From Candidatus Poribacteria bacterium (GTDB taxonomy: Bacteria > Poribacteria > WGA-4E > UBA9662), in NCBI GenBank assembly GCA_002729015.1, contig PBVO01000146.1, forward strand, positions 1 through 6,081: DNA of 6,081 nt, given 5' to 3'. A model generated the notes under the pieces. The model did no database searches. It was not told the DNA's origin and worked only from the letters and a program-made list of their open reading frames with translations. How positions within the stretch are numbered: position 1 is the first letter of the stretch; every line of letters begins with the position of its first letter. The position numbers and the translations under genes are program-made. Positions 1-5,166 of the stretch are shown here, one piece after another.

Positions 1-324
1 CCAGCTGCTACTCTCGATAGCTTGCTCAAAGACATACCCCGGCTCAAAGACCTACTCCTATACCATGTTTTAGAAGGGCAAGTCCCATCCAGCGAAGTCG
101 TCAAACTGGATGAAGCCGAAGCGATGAACCAACAAAACCTATATATCAGTCTGAAGGGGGACAACGTTTTTATAAACGAAGCCAAAGTTACACAAACTGA
201 TATCAAAGCCAAGAATGGTATCATACATATCATCGATACCGTACTTGTTCCATCAGCTCCAACCTCAGTCGAATCAGTCAAAAAGCTTCCGACTTACTGG
301 GGGCTGATCAAAAACGTGCAATAA
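1..324 (+). CDS. FAS1 (fasciclin) domain protein, 3' end only
   Basis: The reading frame is open from the first base, so the gene begins upstream and only its last 107 codons are present. A TTG at base 22 could be taken as a start, but the frame continues through it in matching domain sequence. The visible part is the second half of a FAS1 domain: the segment LLYHVLEGQVPSSEVVKL, then INEAKV, then the H2-type box NGIIHIIDTVLVP that ends such domains. FAS1 domains are extracellular adhesion or ligand-binding modules. In bacteria they are usually secreted or lipid-anchored, but the N-terminus that would show a signal peptide is missing. After the domain there is a linker of about 10 residues and the tail KLPTYWGLIKNVQ, which resembles the end of the LamG protein encoded at 4178-4945. 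A strong hairpin follows 35 bases after the stop. Domain assignment is confident; the ligand is unknown. Confidence 0.88.
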   Translation, partial: PAATLDSLLKDIPRLKDLLLYHVLEGQVPSSEVVKLDEAEAMNQQNLYISLKGDNVFINEAKVTQTDIKAKNGIIHIIDTVLVPSAPTSVESVKKLPTYWGLIKNVQ

Positions 325-359
325 ACTTTCAACAAGAGTCTAATTTAATGAATCAGTAA

Positions 360-404
360 ATAAATCGTGCTGGTTAAAATAAATTTTTAACCAGCACGGT
401 TTAT
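360..404 (+). terminator. Strong hairpin terminator after the FAS1 gene
   Basis: Perfect 14-base arms, CGTGCTGGTTAAAA at 366-379 and its complement at 385-398, enclose a 5-base loop. Pairing extends outward through one G-U pair to about 360/404, giving roughly 20 base pairs. It starts 35 bases after the FAS1 stop, where a transcript end is expected. The downstream T-run on this strand is short (GTTTATC); the opposite strand reads ATTTATTT after the stem, so it may act in both directions. The call rests on stem strength and position, not on a classic U-tract. Confidence 0.62.
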
Positions 405-1077
405 CTATGTAAAACCAAGTATGCCTATATCGTGAAAAAACAAAATCACAATCAGATCAGAAAATCTTGTTAACCACCAATCAACAAAAATTTAGCTTAG
501 TAAAATCGTCAGAAATAGAAAAGATAAAAACGAGAAAAAAACAAGTTTCATTTCTCAATTATGAAAAGAGCAGACCAACAAAAACTGACTTGACCCGTCA
601 AATTAGAGGTAGTAACTCAGTAATACAATTACCAGTACTAACGAATCTGCACTAGAATGTTTAACAACCTCTTCTGAGGAAAATAATAAACCAAAAATAG
701 CACCGAGGGTAACAAACAGGTACTACTTCTTCCTAATTTTTCATAAAGTTGGTCGTTGTATGTGGACACTCGCCAGCTGCCAAAACCCACACTCCTCTGA
801 AAACCGAGCAGGATCAACCGAGGTAGCCCATAATTTGATATTTGTTTAACTTGCAATAGCTTTTTGTGATTCCACATAGGAATCGTCTGGCTATAGTACA
901 TAGTACGGCAGATAAGTTATTAGCAGAAACCAGTTGTCTTGATCTAAATTTTCTCTATTATCTGTGCAAATTAAAGAACGGAAGGAGACTGCATTTCTCT
1001 TCTATGGCGGCTACTCAAATCTACAGTCTTTTACTGACTAGATAAAATTATTCATTCAAGGTACAAAATTCTCCTCA
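405..1077. other. Gene-poor stretch between FAS1 terminator and membrane-protein gene
   Basis: No protein family is recognisable on either strand over about 670 bases. Two ORFs exist (467-655 on + from a TTG; 638-901 on -), but they overlap convergently, lack ribosome binding sites and have composition typical of chance frames. Small structures seen are a hairpin at 868-884 (GATTCC, ACATA, GGAATC) and a short one at 620-632 (GTAAT, ACA, ATTAC). Near the right end a good purine-rich site, AAGGAG at 982-987, precedes a 13-codon frame (1004-1045, MAATQIYSLLLTR) by 16 bases, which is too far for an ordinary start. The stretch presumably contains the promoter and leader of the gene at 1078, but I could not find a convincing -35/-10 pair. 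Confidence 0.5.
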
Positions 1078-1506
1078 ATGGAAAGCTTGAATATATTTTT
1101 CATTTTACAACTATTGTCTAACTTCTGGATGGTTGCAATTATTTTGTTTGTACAGTTTGTCCACTACCCACTATTTTATCACGTGGACAATGAGCATATG
1201 CCTTTGTTTTCTCAAAACCATCAATCCAGAATTTTGTTTGTTGTTATACCACCAATGATCGCCGAAGTTATCTCTTACATATTGCTATTAACGTTGTTGC
1301 CCGATTCAGTTCTGCTCCTACTTTCCGGAATTTGTTTGTTCCTCATTTGGGGTTCTACTTTCTTTTTACAGGTTCCTTGTCATCAAATTTTGCTTGAACG
1401 AAAAGAAGTAACCACCATCAAAAAACTCAATCAAACAAATTATATTCGAACCATTTTATGGCCAATCAAATTTATTCTTTTACTCGCCTTATATATCCGA
1501 ATATAA
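1078..1506 (+). CDS. Small four-helix integral membrane protein, uncharacterised family
   Basis: Encodes 142 residues with four hydrophobic segments at about 7-33, 52-74, 77-99 and 123-141. Conserved-looking features are VQFVHYPLF at the end of helix 1, H-x-x-x-R-I-L-F-V-V-x-P-P-M leading into helix 2, STFFLQVPCHQ at the end of helix 3, and L-x-x-T-N-x-I-R-T-x-x-W before helix 4. This matches a widespread family of roughly 150-residue inner-membrane proteins of unknown function. The buried histidines and arginines at the membrane boundaries suggest a specific role, but none is established. The ATG start is the only plausible one: a stop lies upstream in frame at 1039-1041. The only ribosome-binding-like sequence, AAGG at 1058-1061, is weak and distant (16 bases). 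The SRPBCC gene begins 22 bases after the stop, so the two are probably co-transcribed. The gene is real; its function is unknown. Confidence 0.85.
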   Translation: MESLNIFFILQLLSNFWMVAIILFVQFVHYPLFYHVDNEHMPLFSQNHQSRILFVVIPPMIAEVISYILLLTLLPDSVLLLLSGICLFLIWGSTFFLQVPCHQILLERKEVTTIKKLNQTNYIRTILWPIKFILLLALYIRI

Positions 1507-1528
1507 GTGATATAATACGATTAAACAT

Positions 1529-1981
1529 ATGATTATTTTTCAAGAAGAAACCTGGGTTCCCAGACCACTGGATGAAACTTTTTCGTTTTTCAACACGCCT
1601 AAAAATCTTAGTAAATTGATGCCTCCCTTTATGAAGTTCACGCTAATTACACCAGAACCCATCATAATGAAGGAAGGCGCGGTCTTTGATTACAAGATTA
1701 AGTTATTTGGTATGCCTATGCGATGGCAATCATATATTTTGAATTACAATCCTCCTCATCAATTTGTCGACATCCAACTAAAAGGACCGCATGACTATTG
1801 GCATCATGAGCACTCATTTTTCGAACAGGATGGGGGAACAATGATCACAGACCGAGTAAGTTACCAAATGCCCTTGGGGTTGATTGGCTCCCTAGCAGAC
1901 AAATTAGTCGGTAGTAAAATCAACCAGAAACTATTTAAACATAGAGAATCCTTCATTAGAGATCATTTCCAAGACAAATAA
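1529..1981 (+). CDS. SRPBCC-fold ligand-binding protein (COG4276 type)
   Basis: Encodes 150 residues, full length for this family. Recognisable features in order: the N-terminal strand FQEETWVPRPLDETFSFF (4-21); NLSKLMPPFMKF (26-37); the strand pair FDYKIKLFGMPMRW (53-66); GPHDYWHHEHSFF (87-98); G-T-M-I-T-D-R-V-S-Y-Q-M-P-L-G-L-I-G (103-120); and a C-terminal helix ending in K-x-R-E-S-F (138-142), which closes the hydrophobic cavity. SRPBCC (START/Bet v1-like) proteins bind hydrophobic ligands or act as lipid- or polyketide-handling factors. Members of this group are often misnamed 'cell division inhibitor' because of neighbouring TIGR01777 epimerase genes. No signal peptide is seen, so it should be cytoplasmic. 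It follows the membrane-protein gene by 22 bases with no clear Shine-Dalgarno sequence, consistent with translation within one operon. No terminator is obvious after the stop; a weak 8-bp hairpin lies at 2110-2145. The ligand is unknown. Confidence 0.9.
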   Translation: MIIFQEETWVPRPLDETFSFFNTPKNLSKLMPPFMKFTLITPEPIIMKEGAVFDYKIKLFGMPMRWQSYILNYNPPHQFVDIQLKGPHDYWHHEHSFFEQDGGTMITDRVSYQMPLGLIGSLADKLVGSKINQKLFKHRESFIRDHFQDK

Positions 1982-2275
1982 CCTGATTAGTAAATAGACT
2001 TGGCATTTGACGAACCCTTGAAGTCAACTGATTACGGAATCACAACCCAATAGCCAAAGTGGGAGCAATACAGAATAGATCTTCAGCTAATCAACAAAGG
2101 TTATTTTTACGGGCACAAAAAATAGATATTCACTCACTGTGCTCGCCAAGCTGTAGTTTCTGATTTATTTCAATTCTGGACTCTTAACTAGTAGTATCAA
2201 AAATCCAATAACTCAAAGAAGTTCGAGGGCACTCATATAGCTTACCACTGTCCCGTTTTGTTTGACCACTCACGC
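1982..2275. other. Noncoding stretch after SRPBCC gene
   Basis: No coding sequence is supported. The only structure worth noting is an 8-bp hairpin, CGGGCACA at 2110-2117 with TGTGCTCG at 2138-2145 (one G-U pair, 20-base loop), about 130 bases beyond the SRPBCC stop. It could serve as a distant 3' end for the two-gene transcript, but there is no T-run after it. Confidence 0.4.
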
Positions 2276-2305
2276 TCATCATTAATAGTTAACAATTAAT
2301 GATGA
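2276..2305. repeat. 30-base near-perfect palindrome
   Basis: Arms TCATCATTAAT (2276-2286) and ATTAATGATGA (2295-2305) are exact reverse complements. The central 8 bases contain GTTAAC (2288-2293), itself palindromic, so the whole 30 bases form a dyad broken by only one A-A pair (2287/2294). It lies about 47 bases upstream of a candidate promoter and in a region with no gene. It could be a dimeric-regulator operator, a cruciform-prone site or a hairpin in a transcript; the AT-rich stem and lack of a T-run argue against a terminator. Confidence 0.55.
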
Positions 2306-2351
2306 AAATCGGCATTTCACTTTTGCATAGTCAATTCCACTTTAAGATAAT

Positions 2352-2380
2352 TTGAAATAGACTCAATTAAACAGTACATT
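2352..2380 (+). promoter_or_regulatory. Candidate sigma70-type promoter for a small RNA
   Basis: A -35 hexamer TTGAAA (2352-2357, five of six consensus positions) is followed after exactly 17 bases by the -10-like TACATT (2375-2380, four of six). Transcription would start near 2387, just ahead of a stable stem-loop. AT-rich sequence yields such pairs by chance, so the call depends on the structured element lying downstream. Confidence 0.33.
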
Positions 2381-2386
2381 ATTATT

Positions 2387-2508
2387 GTCTTCTCTCCTAG
2401 AAGATTAGTTGGCGAGTGATGCCGAGTGTTTCACCTCCATGTTGTCAAAAGCACTCGGTGTCACTTTCACTCCACCCCCATATCTTCGACTAGCTTAGTC
2501 TTTTCTTT
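2387..2508 (+). ncRNA. Candidate small RNA with anti-Shine-Dalgarno loop
   Basis: A promoter-like pair at 2352-2380 precedes about 120 bases with an RNA-like layout and no usable ORF. The main stem pairs 2414-2431 with 2449-2466. Its core is GTGATGCCGAGTG against CACTCGGTGTCAC, fully paired when two G-U pairs are allowed. The 17-base loop (2432-2448) begins CACCTCC, and with the preceding T it matches the 3' end of 16S rRNA, so it could pair with mRNA ribosome binding sites. A C-rich single-stranded run follows (CTCCACCCCC, 2470-2479). It ends at a short hairpin, GACTA (2488-2492) and TAGTC (2496-2500), followed by TTTTCTTT (2501-2508), a weak terminator-like end. Wobble pairs are asymmetric between strands, so the plus-strand RNA orientation is supported mainly by the promoter and T-run. 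No known RNA family is recognised. Confidence 0.32.
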
Positions 2509-2561
2509 CCCATATAAAGCCGTTGAAGGCTGAATTCACAAAATTTACTAAACCACAATTA

Positions 2562-2634
2562 CTGGTTATCGATTATTAGGGACACAATAAGAAAGACAGA
2601 TAGCAGTCTAAAATCGATTGTTCCAAATAACCAG
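2562..2634. repeat. Bulged inverted repeat
   Basis: Outer arms CTGGTTAT (2562-2569) and ATAACCAG (2627-2634) are exact complements, and inner arms ATCGATT (2568-2574) and AATCGAT (2612-2618) also pair. Together they give a stem with a one-sided bulge of about 10 bases at 2619-2628, where the two pairings compete for two bases. An apical AGAC/GTCT pairing (2594-2597 with 2606-2609) is possible. It may be a structured RNA or a pair of protein-binding half-sites; nothing in the surroundings decides. Confidence 0.35.
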
Positions 2635-2726
2635 AAAGACTTGAACAAGAAGTCGGACAATCGGACATACAAAATAACAAGGAAGAAAAAACAAATATTA
2701 GAATAATATTTACAGAAGGCTTGAGA

Positions 2727-2837
2727 ATGACCGTTTTAGGCCAACTTTTCGGTTCTTACGGACCAGTTTTCTATAAGCCCCAGTGTGGAATCATACCGTT
2801 AGTGGTAACACCAAGTTTAAGACTTCCTATTGTCTGA
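2727..2837 (+). CDS. Possible 36-residue small protein
   Basis: An ATG at 2727 opens a 36-codon frame ending at TGA 2835-2837. It is preceded by AGAAGG (2714-2719) with a 7-base spacer, a near-ideal ribosome binding site and better than that of most larger genes in the window. The product begins MTVLGQLFGSYGPVFYK and ends in VTPSLRLPIV. It is hydrophobic, rich in glycine, proline, leucine and valine, with only one lysine, two arginines and one cysteine and no acidic residue. It could be a small membrane-associated peptide. A frame this short can arise by chance, and no family is recognised; the support is the ribosome binding site alone. Confidence 0.28.
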   Translation: MTVLGQLFGSYGPVFYKPQCGIIPLVVTPSLRLPIV

Positions 2838-3078
2838 GATTTTTCATTTTGACCGGTCGTGAGTTTACTTAAATAGAAAAAAAATGAGCAAATGTATCCG
2901 GTCATATCAAATTATTAAATAAATGACCGACAGAAAACACCTAATCTTGGTAAATAAAATTGAGAGAATCTAATATGATCAGCTAAAATCTTCAAAAATC
3001 CGAACTATACAATATGCATACCATCAGTGAAAAATATCGGGTGATAGTAGATTAGTCTAAGAAGGTGAAGCAATTAGT
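2838..3078. other. Upstream region of the FGE-like gene
   Basis: No coding sequence is seen. It holds a perfect 8-base palindrome GACCGGTC (2851-2858) and a related inverted pair, CGGTCAT (2899-2905) with ATGACCG (2923-2929), so the CGGTCA half-site recurs in both orientations. A weak promoter-like pair, TTGGTA (2947-2952) and TAATAT (2971-2976) with 18-base spacing, could serve the gene at 3079. The repeated half-site suggests regulator binding, but this is only suggestive. Confidence 0.35.
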
Positions 3079-3909
3079 ATGAGAAAGCTGAGTTTAGCAT
3101 CGTTTTTTTTGTTAGTACTTGTAATTCATTCTGCTGAAAAAAGAGTACCAGTGATAGAAAGTGCCAAAAAACTGGCAGAGGCCAAAGCTAGAAAATGCGT
3201 TTGGCAGAAGGATAGATCCATAATGGTACAAATACCTGAGGCATTTGAGGTAATTCCTTCTAAAGTTCTGCCTGCTGTCTATAATGAATCGGGTGATTTA
3301 GTTCACGCTGAAACAATTATCCCTGAAAAGAAAGTTCAAATTAGTAATACATTCTTTATAGATACCTGCGAGGTGACCGTGGGACAATTTAGGGAATTTT
3401 TGAAATCATCAGGTTATAGACCTGATACGGCGATTGATTGGAATGAAGTTCACAAATATGCTCCTAGCAGTAGGCACCCAATGATTTATGTGACTTGGCA
3501 TGACGCTGCAGCTTATGCGAAATGGGCTGGAAAGCGATTACCATATGAACACGAGTGGGAATTTGCAGCTCGTGGTGGTTTGATAAACAAAAAGTACCCT
3601 TGGGGCAACGATGACAGTGTAGCCCGTGACTATGCTAATTATGAATATACCGACGGGAAAGATAAGTGGAGCTCGCAGACAGCACCTGTCGGTAGTTTTT
3701 TGCCGAACAAGTATGATCTACACGATATGGTGGGCAATGTCTACGAATGGTGCCAAGATTGGTACAGTAATGAACAAAAATATCGGGTATTGCGAGGTGG
3801 GTCTTGGAATCTCAGTACGTTATTTCTACATGTAACCAGTCGGCTTAACTATGTTCCATCTTTTAGGCATAGTTACCTGGGTTTTCGATGTGTAGTAGAA
3901 GTGCCTTAG
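3079..3909 (+). CDS. Secreted FGE-sulfatase-like (SUMF1-type) protein, probably not a formylglycine-forming enzyme
   Basis: Encodes 276 residues. The N-terminus (MRK, then a hydrophobic core at about 5-16, then HSA) is a signal peptide with probable cleavage after residue 19. The FGE-sulfatase domain spans about 47-273. It contains IMVQIPEAFEV (48-58), FFIDTCEVTVGQF (92-104), HPMIYVTWHDAAAYAKWAGK (133-152) followed by RLPYEHEWEFAARGG, YPWGND (173-178), then YDLHDMVGNVYEWCQDWY (212-229), RVLRGGSWN (236-244) and LGFRCV (267-272). True formylglycine-generating enzymes carry two copper-binding cysteines five and ten residues after the first G of GGS; here both positions are leucine (245 and 250). 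So catalysis of that type is unlikely, and a binding or scaffold role is more probable. The start has a good site, AAGGTG at 3062-3067, 11 bases before ATG. The gene converges with the LamG gene. No sulfatase gene is nearby. Confidence 0.92.
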   Translation: MRKLSLASFFLLVLVIHSAEKRVPVIESAKKLAEAKARKCVWQKDRSIMVQIPEAFEVIPSKVLPAVYNESGDLVHAETIIPEKKVQISNTFFIDTCEVTVGQFREFLKSSGYRPDTAIDWNEVHKYAPSSRHPMIYVTWHDAAAYAKWAGKRLPYEHEWEFAARGGLINKKYPWGNDDSVARDYANYEYTDGKDKWSSQTAPVGSFLPNKYDLHDMVGNVYEWCQDWYSNEQKYRVLRGGSWNLSTLFLHVTSRLNYVPSFRHSYLGFRCVVEVP

Positions 3910-4177
3910 GTGAAAATACTAATGTTCTTTTTTGTCGTCAGCAAATTATGGATCTTCAATAAAGACGTAGTAAAAGACTCGAGATACAATTTGCTAACTT
4001 TCCATCAGTCAAGTTGACTACCAGAAAACCAAGTAGGCAGTTTGTGGATAATAGAGTAACCCGTATTGGCATGCCAGCATGCGAATTTTGGCGCTTGAAA
4101 TGAAGAAAACAAACACTGCAAGCGCCAACCTGCAAAGCAAATCTCAGATTAATACGGATTTTGAATATGAAAGGATT
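3910..4177. other. Convergent intergenic region with inverted repeats
   Basis: This gap separates the 3' ends of two convergent genes, so transcript ends for both are expected here. The clearest element is a perfect 10-bp inverted repeat, TTGGCGCTTG (4088-4097) with CAAGCGCCAA (4119-4128), around a 21-base A-rich loop; neither strand has a T-run after it. Also present are AGCAAATT (3940-3947) with AATTTGCT (3988-3995) and a compact dyad AGTCAAGTTGACT (4006-4018). Just after the FGE-like stop, a TTCTTTTTT run (3925-3933) has no stem before it. No canonical terminator can be assigned. Confidence 0.5.
4088..4128. terminator. Possible bidirectional transcript-end hairpin between convergent genes
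   Basis: A GC-rich perfect 10-bp stem (TTGGCGCTTG and its complement) sits between the two convergent stop codons, 50 bases beyond the LamG stop on the minus strand and about 180 beyond the FGE-like stop. The 21-base loop and the lack of T-runs make it an atypical intrinsic terminator. It could act as a 3'-end stabiliser or as a barrier between converging transcripts. Confidence 0.33.
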
Positions 4178-4945
4178 CTACTTTTTGATGTCGGCCCAAT
4201 AACTGGCCAATTTTCCATTTGGTTGAACAGCAAGAAAGTCTTTCATTCCTGTTTTGACGATTTCTTTTACTTCATCTTGAGTTAAACCACGTTTCCAGAT
4301 ATTAAGTTCATCCATCTTTCCTTTGAAAGGTCGAGCGTTATCAATATTGAGACCAACTCGAGCACCTTGATCCCAGTTATTGGAAATCTCTTGATTCCCT
4401 GGCATTTTTCCGACTTCGACACCGTTGATATAAAGTACAGCACCTTCCCCTTTTTGGTAGGTTCCGGCAAAGTGGGTCCACTTTCCAAAAGTTGGTTTGC
4501 CGGCTCGCATGTCAAATATTGTTCCAGCTTTTGACCGAAGTAACCAGCGATAAATCGCAGGACGCACTTCAGGGTGAATTAGCCAAGTCCCATCAGCGGA
4601 ACGGGCGTTAAAAATTGCTTGATCACCCGCGTTGTCGACATTAAACCAAGCTAAAACACTCATTCCATTCAATGGTAGATCATCTTCAGCTATAGATTCG
4701 ACATCTAAAGCAATAAATCCATTTGCTTTAAATTCTGCGACGTTACCGCGTTCACCATCTTCGACAATTTTAACATTACCGTTAATCTTTCCGTCGTAGT
4801 TACGACCAGATTGATCAGAAATCATCCCCCCTTTTTCTTCTTCATAATCAAAGTAGAGGATGAGATCTTCAACATCTTTGGCAAAAGTAACATGTATGAT
4901 GGTAGTGATGAGAGAAACAATTACAATAAATCTACCGAGAACCAT
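4178..4945 (-). CDS. Secreted LamG (concanavalin A-like) domain protein with YW tail
   Basis: Encodes 255 residues. A signal peptide is clear: MVLGR, a hydrophobic core at about 6-18, and the likely cleavage site TFA before KD (after residue 22). One LamG/Laminin_G_3-type jelly-roll domain fills about 27-232. Marker segments are LILYFDYEE (28-36), the D-Q-S-G-R-N-Y-D-G-K turn (44-53), MSVLAWFNVD (95-104), GKWTHFAGTY (154-163), LYINGVEVGKMPG (171-183) and FKGKMDELNIWKRGLTQDEV (207-226). Such domains bind glycans or proteins, and this one has no accompanying catalytic domain. The protein ends in KLASYWADIKK, closely resembling the end of the FAS1 protein at 1-324. The ATG has a good ribosome binding site: the minus strand reads AAGGAAA at 4954-4960, 8 bases upstream. 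The lipocalin-like gene lies 221 bases upstream on the same strand, so co-transcription is possible but not required. Confidence 0.92.
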   Translation of the reverse strand: MVLGRFIVIVSLITTIIHVTFAKDVEDLILYFDYEEEKGGMISDQSGRNYDGKINGNVKIVEDGERGNVAEFKANGFIALDVESIAEDDLPLNGMSVLAWFNVDNAGDQAIFNARSADGTWLIHPEVRPAIYRWLLRSKAGTIFDMRAGKPTFGKWTHFAGTYQKGEGAVLYINGVEVGKMPGNQEISNNWDQGARVGLNIDNARPFKGKMDELNIWKRGLTQDEVKEIVKTGMKDFLAVQPNGKLASYWADIKK

Positions 4946-5078
4946 TAGTTTAATTTCCTTTTTATAGTCTTGATTTACCGGATGACACCTTAAACCAACA
5001 CCGCGTGATTGGTATTAATATATACGTCTTACCACTACCGAAGGCCCTAAACCTAGTAATGCAAAACATGAGAAATCC

Positions 5079-5116
5079 TTACTGATCAGTAATCTGATTA
5101 TACCATTCCATTACTG
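5079..5116. repeat. Overlapping inverted repeats between lipocalin-like and LamG genes
   Basis: TTACTGATCAGTAA (5079-5092) is a perfect 14-base palindrome. Its right half, CAGTAAT (5087-5093), can instead pair with ATTACTG (5110-5116), so two mutually exclusive structures share one segment. The element lies 51 bases beyond the lipocalin-like stop and about 130 upstream of the LamG start on the minus strand. It could be an operator with three half-sites (TACTGA or its complement) or a weak conditional hairpin. There is no T-run typical of a terminator. Confidence 0.4.
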
Positions 5117-5166
5117 ACTAACTTATAATACCACTTCAAATTGTACTTAAGCTTTAGATTTTCGTT

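Noticed and set aside
22..24. TTG as start of the FAS1 gene
   Set aside because: It lies within the FAS1 domain and the frame is open to the window edge, so the gene is truncated rather than starting here.
467..655. 62-codon + strand frame from a TTG
   Set aside because: No ribosome binding site, lysine/threonine/serine-rich composition expected of AT-rich noncoding DNA, no family resemblance, and overlap with an opposite-strand frame.
638..901. 87-codon minus-strand frame from ATG at 901
   Set aside because: No Shine-Dalgarno sequence before the ATG, no recognisable domain, odd composition, and an internal hairpin; possibly a decayed gene but nothing supports that.
2325..2400. 20-codon minus-strand frame after AGGAG near 2395
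   Set aside because: The spacer to the ATG is about 14 bases, the frame is very short, and it runs opposite to the more coherent promoter and hairpin arrangement.
2644..2667. Tandem TCGGACA repeats as a possible CRISPR or satellite array
   Set aside because: Only two adjacent copies of about 8 bases (TCGGACAA, TCGGACAT); no spacers and no further units.
3626..3835. 69-codon + strand frame
   Set aside because: Lies entirely inside the FGE-like gene in another frame; its codons follow that gene's conserved motifs.
4079..4285. 68-codon + strand frame
   Set aside because: Mostly antisense to the 3' end of the LamG gene, and its start region is an inverted repeat.
4282..4515. 77-codon minus-strand frame
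   Set aside because: Shadow of the LamG gene in another frame.
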